From Fagopyrum homotropicum (lineage: Eukaryota; Streptophyta; Magnoliopsida; Caryophyllales; Polygonaceae): a DNA stretch of 64,000 nucleotides. Location of the stretch: contig BSWB01000005.1 of the NCBI GenBank assembly GCA_033239125.1, forward strand, positions 113,894,494-113,958,493. Direction: 5' to 3'. A program made the translations under genes and the position numbers. How positions within the stretch are numbered: position 1 is the stretch's first letter; each line of letters opens with the position of its first letter. The notes beneath the pieces were generated by a model. That model made no database searches, had not been told where the DNA came from, and saw nothing but the letters and a program-made list of their open reading frames with translations. Positions 46,327 to 60,124 of this stretch are shown here, in pieces.

Positions 46327-48462
46327 TGTAACACCCCGAATCCGCGGGACTCGGGATGTCACATTGGGCTAGGATCTCACAATGGATCCTGACCCTAGCC
46401 TGACAACAAGTTCACTGGACCTTACAACATGGCACTGACAGATATGAAAACAAATACATAAAACTGTATAAACTGTACAACCCAAAGTAAACAACAACAT
46501 AGCCGAGTACAAACATCACACCTCACGCAGGAGGTAACAAAAGACCAACCTCTCACAGGAGAGAAAAGATAAACAAACCCAAAAACCCACAACAACCTAT
46601 GTACGAGACGTCCTCGGCCTGTCACCCTGCCAGATCACCCAGTAGCGCCTAACCTGTAAACATCTACAACACGGTATGAAACCGTTAGCTAACCATACAT
46701 ATATGAGGTAATGCATAAGCACAAGCACAATCATGAAAGATAAACACATCAGCATGCTATCACACATTTACCCATTTATTATCTTTATATAATAACCATT
46801 CACTCAAAAACCGTATATATATAGATAGATGAAAGTATGTGACACGAGGACCGATACATCCCCGCCTCTGAGTACAATGTCCAGCTGTACGAGTATCGGT
46901 CACACAATCCGTGTACCCTATGGGAGTGGATTGCGCCCTTCCTGTAAACCAGTCTGGCCCGACATCAGAGAACCTCCCAGACTCCACGGCGGGATGAAAG
47001 GGAAAGGTTATCACAGCCACGCAGTGGGGCAGTCAATAGAACATAGGTCGATAAAAACGACAACTCATGATATCATAACAAACATATAAAGCACACACCA
47101 CTCATGCAAACACCCAATATAGGGATGGTAGCTAAGTAAGTCCTACGGACTTACCTCAACCTCGTACAAACTCAACCACGATCACCTCTACACTGGAGGG
47201 ACAACACGGCCTATAAACAAGGCATAAAGAGATATATCAACCTCTATTCATCAAAGGGGTCACACCTAGACCCAAAGGGATCCATAAGGATCATAATCAA
47301 TCTATAAGCCTCACAACCAACTAAACCTCAATATTTCAACATAACTCACAATTCCTCAAATCTCAAGGTAGTATCTAATCAACATTCCTCAATCTCAATT
47401 TTAATCCTAATCTAATTAATTAACCTTTAATTAATTAATTAGATTTCGCCAGAATAACGTTTTGCCCGCAGGCAATTTCTAAACCCCATGTCATCACATT
47501 TCATCAAACAAGAACCCATAATCACCAGAATAATATAACGACCATAATGGAATTCCTAATTGTCCTATTTGACAAGCCTAAAGTCAATTTAGGCCAAATC
47601 GCAGTACGGAAAACGAATAAATTCATAACTTATTCGTTACTAACCCGATTGACGATCTGAAAGAAGATTCGGAAACACAGCGACGCAGGCTACGCATGGA
47701 CAACATCAAATTCACCGGAATTTGAGCGACGGAACCGTCCTGGTGACATATATGCTCGACCAGCCCTCCATATACTCGGAAATGCAGAAACTCGGTACCG
47801 TTATGAAGAGAATGAAGAGAGGAGTCTAGAAACTCAAACGGAATTGAAATCGGATTAGAAACGGAGAGTAGATCTGAGTTTGAAGGTTGAGAGAAATCAG
47901 AGCTTTTACGAGAAAACGTGAAAGGAAATGAATTAATAAAGGATTTTCCGCTATTTATAGTGAAGACGATAATTATCCTTTAGTAAAGTCGATAATTATC
48001 CTTTAACCGATCCAAAGGCGGGTCGAACCTCTTTCTCCAAACTTCTCGAGATTGGAACATTAAATCTGGAATATTGTAGGGATAATTATTACACAACTGC
48101 CTCGGAAAACGTGTATTCCTAAGCCGTCTTTCTTAGCCGTTAAGAAACGAAATAGCGACTCTTTTGGCCGTTTTGCCTCTCCATGTTATTTCATATCTAG
48201 GACATATCCGATATCCTGATCATTTCTCTCAACTGCATTTTTATTAATTGGAGCTCCCAAATGCTCCAAATAACACCGGAGGGTAAAAATAATTACCCGG
48301 GGGAAAAAGTAAAAATTTCCCCAAACGTCCAAAATTACGCCAGGAACATAACGGTGGGACTCTTACTCATCACTTGCGAAGTCTTCGCGAGTTATATGTT
48401 AATTACTATCAACGATTAAGTTAATCAACATTAATTAGAATTCGAAAATCCTAGCTATTACA
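46327..48462 (-). repeat. LTR 1 (3' LTR in element sense)
   Basis: On + it runs TGTAACACCCCGAATCC to CTAGCTATTACA. I see no private substitution relative to the other two copies. The conserved palindrome lies at 47135-47156. Confidence 0.93.
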
Positions 48463-48558
48463 TCACACACCCCTTAAAAAAGGTTTCGTCCCGAAACTTG
48501 AACAATTCCCAAATCCTCTCGGACCCATACGCCGAGGTAATACTCTCACTCTTTCTAT

Positions 48559-48963
48559 CGGAGGTATCACATCTCCGTTCAAAAGATCACAACCTATAAC
48601 AATCTATAACCTCAAGTATAAACATGGAGGAATCATCACTCCAGGAAACAGGGCCATAACGCTACCCAAAGGCGTAGAGGAATCACGTCTCTCGCCATAC
48701 CATATCACAAGGCATAGAGGAAGCACATCTCTAGCCAAAACGTATCACATGCATAGAGGAAATACGTCTCTAGCCTACCCATAAACATATATATCGCATG
48801 GAGGAATCACATCTCCACTAAACTATGTCCATCAAGGTAGCATGGAGGAAAGAACCATCTCCAGCTGAATCCTAATCCCACTCAAATAGCATGGAGGAAA
48901 GAACCATCTCCAGCTATAAATATAATCATACTCGGGTAGCGTGGAGAAAGTAATCATCTCCAG
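48559..48963. repeat. Array of nine short hairpins, copy 1
   Basis: Units of CGGAG/CTCCG, TGGAG/CTCCA or TAGAG/CTCTA stems around 8-10 nt loops starting GAA or GTA. Spacing is about 35-50 bp. It lies between the pol remains and the polypurine tract. Confidence 0.7.
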
Positions 48964-51900
48964 CTATAACATACATCACGCTAGCACATCAAGATCTACT
49001 AAGATCATAAATCACATCACAACTAGCATGGAATAACACATCAAGACATATAAGCATATAAGCACATAAGCACATAAGCACAACATTCATCAAGATAGCA
49101 CTAAGATATACTCGTGCTCCCACAATTGGGTTTGTCCCAACATATACTCTGGATAGTTCCTCAGGACACTATCCTCAGTCTCTCACATAGCCTCTTCAGG
49201 TCTTCATCTCGACCATTATATCCTCAATATGGGAATGTCTTTCGAATGCAAGCGTTTCATATCTTATTCCAAGAATGTAATCAGATGCTCAACAACGATG
49301 TGGTTCAACTTAACCACTAGATCATTATAACTCACAAAGTGTTTCCAACCTGGTATATACTTCCTCAGTTGAGACACATGAACACTAGGTGAACATCGAC
49401 CAACTTCAGAGTGAAAGCTAAACATCATGTTGCCTTCACAAAACTGATCAAGATCTCAAGTAACCGACATATTGGAAACTCAGTTCCCCTTTCCATAATA
49501 CACAACTAACGTCTCACAGTTGAGATACCTCCAGCCGGACATGAACTCTCACTTGAACTTTAGAGGTTAACGCCTCTTGTCTACATATAATATCTGGCGA
49601 CTCTGTAAAACCAGCATTCTTCTTTCAATCAACGTTACTTGAACTATAAAATCCTGAATCTGGTCAGGTGTTATAACACTACTACTGCTAGATCACTTCT
49701 AGCATAAGGATATACGACATCTATGCCTATATATATTGCCTCATAGGGCCATCCCAGAAAGATGCACGTCCTTCATTGTTATATAATAAACTCATTAATG
49801 GAAGGTAATATAACCATCCACGTTTCTCATTCAACTTACAACTTATAATAGACCTTTAAGATCTAGATGATCCTCTCTAACTGACCATCTGTTAGGGGGT
49901 GAAGTGTAGTCATGAGGTACAGACTCGTCCCCAAAGCAGTCTGAATCTGCTGCCTAAAATCTCAAAGTAAAAAAAAAAAACATCCATCTCGATCAGAAAT
50001 GATCGTTCTCGGTATACCATGGAGTCTCACTATCTGTCTAGTGTACTCCTCAGCCAATTCATTCACTAGCCTCGTCCTTCTGATATAAATGAAAAGTGCC
50101 GGTTTCATTAATTTGTTACCAACAATCCAGATAACATAAATCTTCTATTGGGTCACAATCTCATAACAAAGTCCATAGAGATGTCCTCCCAAATTCTACT
50201 ACTACACTGTTAGTGGGTGGAGCTTATCTCTAGATCGGAAATACTCTATCTGGACCCACTGACAGGTCACACATTATATCACAAATCTGGTTATATCGGC
50301 TTCATACAATATAATCGTCTCATCTCGTGGTACATCTTACTCGTACCTGAATGTACTGAATAAGGCGTACAGTGGGTATACCATAATATTCTATGTCTCC
50401 ATCTGCTTCAGCAGGTACACAAAAGTGGTCATGACTCTTCATTAGTCCATCTACTCCCATGGAGAACTATGGTGCCTCAGTATGAGACATCCTTTCTCTA
50501 AACCTTATCAAGGCCGGGCATGTCTCCTGCTTTTGTTGGACCTCATCCAACAGACCAGGTAGAACCTCTGAGGTATAACTGGGTATCCTCATCAAGGAAC
50601 TGATTGTCCAACTCTAGCCAAGCTAGATCTCTCTGAAGCTGAGGTTGAACTATCAGTCTCACAATCATCTTCTCCTTTCCATTCAAGTTATCGGCGACAA
50701 CATTCAACTTCTCTGAATGATATGGAATCTTCAAGTCAAAGTCTTGATCAACTTAAGCTCTTAATACTAGCGGTTATTCAACCCCTGTTGCATAAAATAT
50801 ACTTCAGATTTCTATGATCTATAAAAATCTGACATGAAGATCACACCGGTACGGTCTTCTCAAAAGACTCGCAAATGAATACGTAATTAAATAAAATCCT
50901 TCCTCAAAGCATTGGTAGCAATCGCTTGAGCCGAGAAAACTACGTATTCCTTAATGTTCATCAGTATCTCCCATGTTACAACATACTTAAGTCTCGCCAG
51001 GTCAACCATGATCTCACTGGCGGAGACAACATGGCCTAAAAAGGCTACCACTGGCATCTCAACTTACACTTAGAGAGCGTAGCATACAACCCTCTATCTC
51101 TCGAAATATGTAGAACGGTCCTCAGACGATCGGTCTACTATTCTCTGCTATGAGAGTATACCGACATGTCATCAATGAAGTCCACCACCAACTAATCAAG
51201 GAAGTCGATGAAGATACTGTTCATCAACTCCATAAAAACTACTAAAACATTCGTCAACCCAAATGACATCACTACAAACTCGTAGTGTCCATAACGGGTA
51301 TGGGATGTTATCTCATACACATGTTGCTCTCTCATCCATGACTAGGGATATCTTGAGCACAAAGGAATCCTGAAAACACAATTGCTTCTTGAAGGTAACT
51401 CATCAGGTCGTCAATACGGAACATGGAACCCACTAGGGTAAACCCGTTTCGATCAACTTTTCAAGTTATCAGTACAATATCTCAACAAGCACCATATAGT
51501 GTGACTTTCCCATGTATCATACTTCAACTCGATAACAATGTCCACACTCTGCTGAGGTGGCAACTAGACGGTTCAGTAACAAATCTATAAACTCATAAAC
51601 AGCTGGAATACCTTCCAATGTTGGACTATCTCGCTCCTTCATGGTATAACACCAGAAGGCGTCACATCCCTGTGCTATCAGCTCCCTGCTCGTACCGTCC
51701 TGATGACAAACCCGTCTCTTCACAGGTCTTAACCTCAGAAGACCTCTATTTAACTCAACTTAGTAAAGACTATAATAGTCTTACTATTAAAAGCTAACAC
51801 CACATGATATCTATTCATCCAAACCATACACATAATGACTTCCTCATGCACCTACGACATGACAAAGAAGTTTGCAACCATACACGGGTCCCTGAAATAA

Positions 51901-52162
51901 GGGAACAAACACGCATCTCACGGGTATCTCAAACCCAAAAAGGTAATCCTGTAAAGGAAAATCCACCTTCTACTATATACCAAAATTCAACCATTAACGC
52001 ATGCATCGAAAGACATGACGTGCATAGCACTCACAAAAAGCAAAACACCACCAGGTAAACCATTAACGAGAATGGTACCTATAACACCTAACACTCGTAG
52101 CTCCACTACATATCATCACTCAATGTCAGATCCATGCTCCTCAAGTATCACTGAGGTCATTA

Positions 52163-52546
52163 CTATAGCCTCCACTTCCACTCTTTCTGCACCGGAAAGA
52201 GGAAGGTCTTGCTGGGAAGATACACCACCGTGCTGACAGAAAGGGCCAGATGACCTAACTCACCACAAGTGAAACAAGCTATCAGTGCCAAAGGGCACAC
52301 AGAACGCAAATGATCTGGATAGCCACAACTGAAACATAATCGTCTCATTCTTGCAACCTGTGCAACTGAAGGGTAACTCAATCTTCGTCGTCCACCTTGA
52401 ATGATCTTATTCCGAGAGGGAACTTGTAAAGGCAACGCCTTGCCCTGTCGACAAAACTTCGCTCTATACCCTGCTTTACCACACGTAAAGCATATGATGG
52501 GCGCCTTTGGGGCACACAGCTCGCCAGTGTCCCAACTTCCACGCAA
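52163..52546 (-). pseudogene. gag zinc-knuckle fragment, interior 1
   Basis: 127-codon frame with three retroviral-type knuckles. CFTCGKAGYRAKFC has Tyr at the usual His position, CFSCGYPDHLRSVC is complete, and CFTCGELGHLALS lacks the last Cys. Some plant gypsy gags carry such multiple knuckles. Not a host gene. Confidence 0.75.
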
Positions 52547-53208
52547 TTAAAACACTATAGTTCCTTGACAGTCATCTTCATGGCCAAAGGATCACTAGAT
52601 TGTCCTGATATCGGACTTGGTTCCCCATTCATCATCTTTGCTTCTCTAGTAACTGATTCAGTCCATTGCTTCTTTCCGGATCCAGAAGCTTCAGTTGATC
52701 TCACAATTATTGGTAAATCCGGTGTCGATCTACCCGCTATCACCGATTCATATACTTGTTACAAATATTCTTGAAACTCGGATCTACTCGTGGAGACACG
52801 ATCAGCCTCTTGAAACTCGTTCTCTGCCATAGGCGATACAACAGCGGAAACTGGTCCCTGACCTATCACTACTAGAGGAAGAGGGGGTGTACCCCTACCT
52901 CATCCCACTACAGATACTACTCTAGTCTGAGTCATCTGTAGGATATACGCACCTAATCTTATAAGGCTATATATATGCCATAGGTATCGATATGTATATA
53001 ATACATCCACATAATCCATAGTACACACAGATATATATACATATCTACGCTGCAGAGATCCATGGCAGAGGTGACGACTTCTCGTACATTCTATCCCAAA
53101 ACCACACTTAAAACCAAAACCTTTGAAAACGTCAGATCCCATGTGGGCTCTGTTTATTTTACCTATCAAACCTCATTGCAGGTAGCAAGTGCCATTGTTG
53201 TCAACCTG

Positions 53209-53221
53209 GGCTCTGATACCA
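53209..53221 (-). promoter_or_regulatory. Primer binding site of unit 1 (tRNA-iMet)
   Basis: GGCTCTGATACCA on +, i.e. TGGTATCAGAGCC on the element strand, four bases from LTR2. Confidence 0.92.
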
Positions 53222-53225
53222 ACTC

Positions 53226-55361
53226 TGTAACACCCCGAATCCGCGGGACTCGGGATGTCACATTGGGCTAGGATCTCACAATGGATCCTGACCCTAGCCT
53301 GACAACAAGTTCACTGGACCTTACAACATGGCACTGACAGATATGAAAACAAATACATAAAACTGTATAAACTGTACAACCCAAAGTAAACAACAACATA
53401 GCCGAGTACAAACATCACACCTCACGCAGGAGGTAACAAAAGACCAACCTCTCATAGGAGAGAAAAGATAAACAAACCCAAAAACCCACAACAACCTATG
53501 TACGAGACGTCCTCGGCCTGTCACCCTGCCAGATCACCCAGTAGCGCCTAACCTGTAAACATCTACAACACGGTATGAAACCGTTAGCTAACCATACATA
53601 TATGAGGTAATGCATAAGCACAAGCACAATCATGAAAGATAAACACATCAGCATGCTATCACACATTTACCCATTTATTATCTTTATATAATAACCATTC
53701 ACTCAAAAACCGTATATATATAGATAGATGAAAGTATGTGACACGAGGACCGATACATCCCCGCCTCTGAGTACAATGTCTAGCTGTACGAGTATCGGTC
53801 ACACAATCCGTGTACCCTATGGGAGTGGATTGCGCCCTTCCTGTAAACCAGTCTGGCCCGACATCAGAGAACCTCCCAAACTCCACGGCGGGATGAAAGG
53901 GAAAGGTTATCACAGCCACGCAGTGGGGCAGTCAATAGAACATAGGTCGATAAAAACGACAACTCATGATATCATAACAAACATATAAAGCACACACCAC
54001 TCATGCAAACACCCAATATAGGGATGGTAGCTAAGTAAGTCCTACGGACTTACCTCAACCTCGTACAAACTCAACCACGATCACCTCTACACTGGAGGGA
54101 CAACACGGCCTATAAACAAGGCATAAAGAGATATATCAACCTCTATTCATCAAAGGGGTCACACCTAGACCCAAAGGGATCCATAAGGATCATAATCAAT
54201 CTATAAGCCTCACAACCAACTAAACCTCAATATTTCAACATAACTCACAATTCCTCAAATCTCAAGGTAGTATCTAATCAACATTCCTCAATCTCAATTT
54301 TAATCCTAATCTAATTAATTAACCTTTAATTAATTAATTAGATTTCGCCAGAATAACGTTTTGCCCGCAGGCAATTTCTAAACCCCATGTCATCACATTT
54401 CATCAAACAAGAACCCATAATCACCAGAATAATATAACGACCATAATGGAATTCCTAATTGTCCTATTTGACAAGCCTAAAGTCAATTTAGGCCAAATCG
54501 CAGTACGGAAAACGAATAAATTCATAACTTATTCGTTACTAACCCGATTGACGATCTGAAAGAAGATTCGGAAACACAGCGACGCAGGCTACGCATGGAC
54601 AACATCAAATTCACCGGAATTTGAGCGACGGAACCGTCCTGGTGACATATATGCTCGACCAGCCCTCCATATACTCGGAAATGCAGAAACTCGGTACCGT
54701 TATGAAGAGAATGAAGAGAGGAGTCCAGAAACTCAAACGGAATTGAAATCGGATTAGAAACGGAGAGTAGATCTGAGTTTGAAGGTTGAGAGAAATCAGA
54801 GCTTTTACGAGAAAACGTGAAAGGAAATGAATTGATAAAGGATTTTCCGCTATTTATAGTGAAGACGATAATTATCCTTTAGTAAAGTCGATAATTATCC
54901 TTTAACCGATCCAAAGGCGGGTCGAACCTCTTTCTCCAAACTTCTCGAGATTGGAACATTAAATCTGGAATATTGTAGGGATAATTATTACACAACTGCC
55001 TCGGAAAACGTGTATTCCTAAGCCGTCTTTCTTAGCCGTTAAGAAACGAAATAGCGACTCTTTTGGCCGTTTTGCCTCTCCATGTTATTTCATATCTAGG
55101 ACATATCCGATATCCTGATCATTTCTCTCAACTGCATTTTTATTAATTGGAGCTCCCAAATGCTCCAAATAACACCGGAGGGTAAAAATAATTACCCGGG
55201 GGAAAAAGTAAAAATTTCCCCAAACGTCCAAAATTACACCAGGAACATAACGGTGGGACTCTTACTCATCACTTGCGAAGTCTTCGCGAGTTATATGTTA
55301 ATTACTATCAACGATTAAGTTAATCAACATTAATTAGAATTCGAAAATCCTAGCTATTACA
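53226..55361 (-). repeat. LTR 2 (middle, shared)
   Basis: Same ends and length as LTR1. It carries six substitutions not seen in LTR1 or LTR3: CTCATAGG (about 53455), TCTAGCTG (about 53781), CCCAAACT (about 53879), AGTCCAGA (about 54725), AATTGATA (about 54833) and TTACACCA (about 55237). Confidence 0.93.
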
Positions 55362-55457
55362 TCACACACCCCTTAAAAAAGGTTTCGTCCCGAAACTTGA
55401 ACAATTCCCAAATCCTCTCGGACCCATACGCCGAGGTAATACTCTCACTCTTTCTAT

Positions 55458-55862
55458 CGGAGGTATCACATCTCCGTTCAAAAGATCACAACCTATAACA
55501 ATCTATAACCTCAAGTATAAACATGGAGGAATCATCACTCCAGGAAACAGGGCCATAACGCTACCCAAAGGCGTAGAGGAATCACGTCTCTCGCCATACC
55601 ATATCACAAGGCATAGAGGAAGCACATCTCTAGCCAAAACGTATCACATGCATAGAGGAAATACGTCTCTAGCCTACCCATAAACATATATATCGCATGG
55701 AGGAATCACATCTCCACTAAACTATGTCCATCAAGGTAGCATGGAGGAAAGAACCATCTCCAGCTGAATCCTAATCCCACTCAAATAGCATGGAGGAAAG
55801 AACCATCTCCAGCTATAAATATAATCATACTCGGGTAGCGTGGAGAAAGTAATCATCTCCAG
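55458..55862. repeat. Array of nine short hairpins, copy 2
   Basis: Copy of 48559-48963 in the second interior; stems unchanged by my reading. Confidence 0.7.
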
Positions 55863-58800
55863 CTATAACATACATCACGCTAGCATATCAAGATCTACTA
55901 AGATCATAAATCACATCACAACTAGCATGGAATAACACATCAAGACATATAAGCATATAAGCACATAAGCACATAAGCACAACATTCATCAAGATAGCAC
56001 TAAGATATACTCGTGCTCCCACAACTGGGTTTGTCCCAACATATACTCTGGATAGTTCCTCAGGACACTATCCTCAGTCTCTCACATAGCCTCTTCAGGT
56101 CTTCATCTCGACCATTATATCCTCAATATGGGAATGTCTTTCGAATGCAAGCGTTTCATATCTTATTCCAAGAATGTAATCAGATGCTCAACAACGATGT
56201 GGTTCAACTTAACCACTAGATCATTATAACTCACAAAGTGTTTCCAACCTAGTATATACTTCCTCAGTTGAGACACATGAACACTAGGTGAACATCGACC
56301 AACTTCAGAGTGAAAGCTAAACATCATGTTGCCTTCACAAAACTGATCAAGATCTCAAGTAACCGACATATTGGAAACTCAGTTCCCCTTTCCATAATAC
56401 ACAACTAACGTCTCACAGTTGAGATACCTCCAGCCGGACATGAACTCTCACTTGAACTTTAGAGGTTAACGCCTCTTGTCTACATATAATATCTGGCGAC
56501 TCTGTAAAACCAGCATTCTTCTTTCAATCAACGTTACTTGAACTATAAAATCCTGAATCTGGTCAGGTGTTATAACACTACTACTGCTAGATCACTTCTA
56601 GCATAAGGATATACGACATCTATGCCTATATATATTGCCTCATAGGGCCATCCCAGAAAGATGCACGTCCTTCATTGTTATATAATAAACTCATTAATGG
56701 AAGGTAATATAACCATCCACGTTTCTCATTCAACTTACAACTTATAATAGACCTTTAAGATCTAGATGATCCTCTCTAACTGACCATCTGTTAGGGGGTG
56801 AAGTGTAGTCATGAGGTACAGACTCGTCCCCAAAGCAGTTTGAATCTGCTGCCTAAAATCTCAAAGTAAAAAAAAAAAACATCCATCTCGATCAGAAATG
56901 ATCGTTCTCGGTATACCATGGAGTCTCACTATCTGTCTAGTGTACTCCTCAGCCAATTCATTCACTAGCCTCGTCCTTCTGATATAAATGAAACGTGCCG
57001 GTTTCATTAATTTGTTACCAACAATCCAGATAACATAAATCTTCTACTGGGTCACAATCTCATAACAAAGTCCATAGAGATGTCCTCCCAAATTCTACTA
57101 CTACACTGTTAGTGGGTGGAGCTTATCTCTAGATCGGAAATACTCTATCTGGACCCACTGACAGGTCACACATTATATCACAAATCTGGTTATATCGGCT
57201 TCATACAATATAATCGTCTCATCTCGTGGTACATCTTACTCGTACCTGAATGTACTGAATAAGGCGTACAGTGGGTATACCATAATATTCTATGTCTCCA
57301 TCTGCTTCAGCAGGTACACAAAAGTGGTCATGACTCTTCATTAGTCCATCTACTCCCATGGAGAACTATGGTGCCTCAGTATGAGACATCCTTTCTCTAA
57401 ACCTTATCAAGGCCGGGCATGTCTCCTGCTTTTGTTGGACCTCATCCAACAGACCAGGTAGAACCTCTGAGGTATAACTGGGTATCCTCATCAAGGAACT
57501 GATTGTCCAACTCTAGCCAAGCTAGATCTCTCTGAAGCTGAGGTTGAACTATCAGTCTCACAATCATCTTCTCCTTTCCATTCAAGTTATCGGCGACAAC
57601 ATTCAACTTCTCTGAATGATATGGAATCTTCAAGTCAAAGTCTTGATCAACTTAAGCTCTTAATACTAGCGGTTATTCAACCCCTGTTGCATAAAATATA
57701 CTTCAGATTTCTATGATCTATAAAAATCTGACATGAAGATCACACCGGTACGGTCTTCTCAAAAGACTCGCAAATGAATACGTAATTAAATAAAATCCTT
57801 CCTCAAAGCATTGGTAGCAATCGCTTGAGCCGAGAAAACTACGTATTCCTTAATGTTCATCAGTATCTCCCATGTTACAACATACTTAAGTCTCGCCAGG
57901 TCAACCATGATCTCACTGGCGGAGACAACATGGCCTAAAAAGGCTACCACTGGCATCTCAACTTACACTTAGAGAGCGTAGCATACAACCCTCTATCTGT
58001 CGAAATCTGTAGAACGGTCCTCAGACGATCGGTCTACTATTCTCTGCTATGAGAGTATACCGACATGTCATCAATGAAGTCCACCACCAACTAATCAAGG
58101 AAGTCGATGAAGATACTGTTCATCAACTCCATAAAAACTACTAAAACATTCGTCAACCCAAATGACATCACTACAAACTCGTAGTGTCCATAACGGGTAT
58201 GGGATGTTATCTCATACACATGTTGCTCTCTCATCCATGACTAGGGATATCTTGAGCACAAAGGAATCCTGAAAACACAATTGCTTCTTGAAGGTAACTC
58301 ATCAGGTCGTCAATACGGAACATGGAACCCACTAGGGTAAACCCGTTTCGATCAACTTTTCAAGTTATCAGTACAATATCTCAACAAGCACCATATAGTG
58401 TGACTTTCCCATGTATCATACTTCAACTCGATAACAATGTCCACACTCTGCTGAGGTGGCAACTAGACGGTTCAGTAACAAATCTATAAACTCATAAACA
58501 GCTGGAATACCTTCCAATGTTGGACTATCTCGCTCCTTCATGGTATAACACCAGAAGGCGTCACATCCCTGTGCTATCAGCTCCCTGCTCGTACCGTCCT
58601 GATGACAAACCCGTCTCTTCACAGGTCTTAACCTCAGAAGACCTCTATTTAACTCAACTTAGTAAAGACTATAATAGTCTTACTATTAAAAGCTAACACC
58701 ACATGATATCTATTCATCCAAACCATACACATAATGACTTCCTCATGCACCTACGACATGACAAAGAAGTTTGCAACCATACACGGGTCCCTGAAATAAG

Positions 58801-60107
58801 GGAACAAACACGCATCTCACGGGTATCTCAAACCCAAAAAGGTAATCCTGTAAAGGAAAATCCACCTTCTACTATATACCAAAATTCAACCATTAACGCA
58901 TGCATCGAAAGACATGACGTGCATAGCACTCACAAAAAGCAAAACACCACCAGGTAAACCATTAACGAGAATGGTACCTATAACACCTAACACTCGTAGC
59001 TCCACTACATATCATCACTCAATGTCAGATCCATGCTCCTCAAGTATCACTGAGGTCATTACTATAGCCTCCACTTCCACTCTTTCTGCACCGGAAAGAG
59101 GAAGGTCTTGCTGGAAAGATACACCACCGTGCTGACAGAAAGGGCCAGATGACCTAACTCACCACAAGTGAAACAAGCTATCAGTGCCAAAGGGCACACA
59201 GAACGCAAATGATCTGGATAGCCACAACTGAAACATAATCGTCTCATTCTTGCAACCTGTGCAACTGAAGGGTAACTCAATCTTCGTCGTCCACCTTGAA
59301 TGATCTTATTCCGAGAGGGAACTTGTAAAGGCAACGCCTTGCCCTGTCGACAAAACTTCGCTCTATACCCTGCTTTACCACACGTAAAGCATATGATGGG
59401 CGCCTTTGGGGCACACAGCTCGCCAGTGTCCCAACTTCCACGCAATTAAAACACTATAGTTCCTTGACAGTCATCTTCATGGCCAAAGGATCACTAGATT
59501 GTCCTGATATCGGACTTGGTTCCCCATTCATCATCTTTGCTTCTCTAGTAACTGATTCAGTCCATTGCTTCTTTCCGGATCCAGAAGCTTCAGTTGATCT
59601 CACAATTATTGGTAAATCCGGTGTCGATCTACCCGCTATCACCGATTCATATACTTGTTACAAATATTCTTGAAACTCGGATCTACTCGTGGAGACACGA
59701 TCAGCCTCTTGAAACTCGTTCTCTGCCATAGGCGATACAACAGCGGAAACTGGTCCCTGACCTATCACTACTAGAGGAAGAGGGGGTGTACCCCTACCTC
59801 ATCCCACTACAGATACTACTCTAGTCTGAGTCATCTGTAGGATATACGCACCTAATCTTATAAGGCTATATATATGCCATAGGTATCGATATGTATATAA
59901 TACATCCACATAATCCATAGTACACACAGATATATATACATATCTACGCTGCAGAGATCCATGGCAGAGGTGACGACTTCTCGTACATTCTATCCCAAAA
60001 CCACACTTAAAACCAAAACCTTTGAAAACGTCAGATCCCATGTGGGCTCTGTTTATTTTACCTATCAAACCTCATTGCAGGTAGCAAGTGCCATTGTTGT
60101 CAACCTG

Positions 60108-60120
60108 GGCTCTGATACCA
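60108..60120 (-). promoter_or_regulatory. Primer binding site of unit 2 (tRNA-iMet)
   Basis: Same GGCTCTGATACCA, four bases from LTR3, the true 5' LTR of the block. Confidence 0.92.
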
Positions 60121-60124
60121 ACTC

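Larger units (their letters stand above)
48463..53225 (-). pseudogene. Interior copy 1, decayed gag-pol
   Basis: Minus-strand fragments in gag-to-pol order: gag zinc knuckles (52546-52163) CFTCGKAGYRAKFC, CFSCGYPDHLRSVC and CFTCGELGHLALS; the protease/RT junction CDAFWCYTMKERDSP and GIPAVYEFIDLLLN (51723-51517); RT with FIDDMSVYSHS (YxDD region, about 51185-51145) and VAFLGHVVSASEIMVDLA (about 51075-51000); and an RNase H end (50734-50543), HSEKLNVVADNLNGKEKMIV. Integrase should lie at 50.5-49 kb but is not readable as an open frame. No frame exceeds about 130 codons. The gypsy chromovirus (Tekay/Del) type is inferred from the primer site, LTR style and these fragments. Confidence 0.8.
55362..60124 (-). 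pseudogene. Interior copy 2, decayed gag-pol
   Basis: Colinear with interior 1 at +6899. I noted about nine single-base differences (for example GAAACGTGCC versus GAAAAGTGCC, CTATCTGTCGAAATC versus CTATCTCTCGAAATA, CTGGAAAGAT versus CTGGGAAGAT) and no indel. The zinc-knuckle frame is 59445-59062, the RT junction 58622-58416 and the RNase H end 57633-57442. Shared stops show decay predates the tandem. Confidence 0.8.

Noticed and set aside
48559..48963. CRISPR-like array
   Set aside because: Repeats are short, variable and inverted, in a plant retroelement; no uniform repeat or spacer lengths.
51804..52236. Plus-strand open frames in the tandem element interior
   Set aside because: Opposite to the element's coding strand, no recognisable domain, and repeated at +6899 as part of the element.
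52163..52546. Possible host zinc-finger (CCHC) gene
   Set aside because: The knuckles lie at the gag position, downstream of a primer site, and are duplicated exactly 6899 bp away; best explained as retroelement gag.
53728..53988. 86-codon frame present three times (46829, 53728, 60627)
   Set aside because: Part of the LTR; open on both strands in three near-identical copies, so conservation only reflects LTR duplication.
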